DNA from: Microbacteriaceae bacterium
Lineage (GTDB): Bacteria; Actinomycetota; Actinomycetes; Actinomycetales; Microbacteriaceae
NCBI GenBank assembly: GCA_025463615.1
Contig: JAODAU010000101.1
Location: 1-5,445 of the forward strand
Length of the DNA stretch: 5,445 bases
Reading direction: 5' to 3'
How positions within the stretch are numbered: position 1 is the first letter of the stretch; every line of letters begins with the position of its first letter. This document shows positions 5,300 through 5,445 of this stretch, piece after piece. Made by a program: the position numbers and the translations under genes. Under the pieces are notes generated by a model. That model searched no databases. It saw only the letters and a list, made by a program, of their open reading frames with translations, and was not told where the DNA came from.

Positions 5300-5445
5300 T
5301 CAGGCGTTCTGCTTCTTCAGCCGCGAGGTGGCGCGGGCACGCGCGTTGGCGTCCAGCTCGACCTTGCGGATGCGCACGAACTCGGGCGTGACCTCGACGC
5401 ACTCGTCCTCGCGGGCGAACTCGAGGCACTCCTCGAGGGTGAGCC
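5300..5445 (-). CDS. typA: TypA/BipA ribosome-associated GTPase, C-terminal end (runs off the right edge)
   Basis: Only the last 47 codons and the TGA stop (5302-5300) are present. They read LTLEECLEFAREDECVEVTP, then EFVRIRKVELDANARARATS, then RLKKQNA. The pattern LEEcLEFaxxDExVEVTPxxxRxRKxxLdxxxR is the typical ending of TypA/BipA, a translation-factor-like GTPase that binds ribosomes and matters under stress and in the cold. The G domain and the other ribosome-binding domains are outside the window. The assignment rests on this well-conserved tail and on gene order, since typA is also near mshB in mycobacteria. The basic tail is usual. A strong terminator follows, so the lipoprotein gene downstream is probably a separate transcript. 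Confidence 0.9.
   Translation of the reverse strand, partial: LTLEECLEFAREDECVEVTPEFVRIRKVELDANARARATSRLKKQNA

Noticed and set aside
1..5445. Search for CRISPR arrays, tRNA/rRNA genes, insertion sequences, attachment sites or phage genes
   Set aside because: No repeated spacers, transposase motifs, cloverleaf-like sequence or long terminal repeats were seen; nearly all bases are accounted for by ordinary genes.

Overview
This window comes from a high-GC Gram-positive bacterium, an actinomycete. Three things point there. It carries an MshB-type enzyme of mycothiol synthesis, a thiol pathway specific to actinobacteria. The gene set typA / mshB / ferredoxin matches the order I recall around mshB in Mycobacterium (typA, mshB, a small gene, a 7Fe ferredoxin). 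Several genes start with GTG, and an iron box of DtxR/IdeR type precedes the iron-uptake genes. Family Microbacteriaceae is my best guess, from overall resemblance only. No mobile element, tRNA, rRNA or CRISPR array is visible.

Layout. On the minus strand at the left edge lies the 5' end of a 7Fe ferredoxin gene (1-74), whose GTG start overlaps the stop of an MshB-like deacetylase gene (71-1252) carrying an extra C-terminal membrane domain. A short divergent region (1253-1341) holds a good promoter and a DtxR/IdeR-type operator for the plus-strand operon efeU-efeO-efeB (1342-4702). Three bases after efeB comes the end of a convergent minus-strand gene for a small lipoprotein of unknown function (4706-5158), with its promoter at 5199-5227. 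Two terminator-like hairpins (5230-5248 and 5255-5292) separate this gene from the 3' end of typA (5300-5445, minus strand).

How the parts work together. EfeU (membrane iron permease of FTR1 type), EfeO (periplasm-side lipoprotein with cupredoxin and M75-type domains) and EfeB (Tat-exported dye-decolorizing heme peroxidase) form the complete EfeUOB iron importer, with tight gene spacing (4-base overlap, then a 2-base gap) and an upstream iron box. EfeO is lipid-anchored and EfeB has a twin-arginine signal, as expected for a system working outside a Gram-positive membrane. MshB and the ferredoxin belong to thiol and electron-transfer metabolism, and TypA is a ribosome-associated GTPase.

The genes are mostly well-known families; I see no wholly new system. 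The points worth a second look are regulatory and architectural: the iron-box promoter, a UUCG-capped terminator-like hairpin inside the first codons of efeB, the absence of a terminator between efeB and the convergent lipoprotein gene with a plus-strand terminator only beyond it, and the fusion of MshB to a membrane domain.
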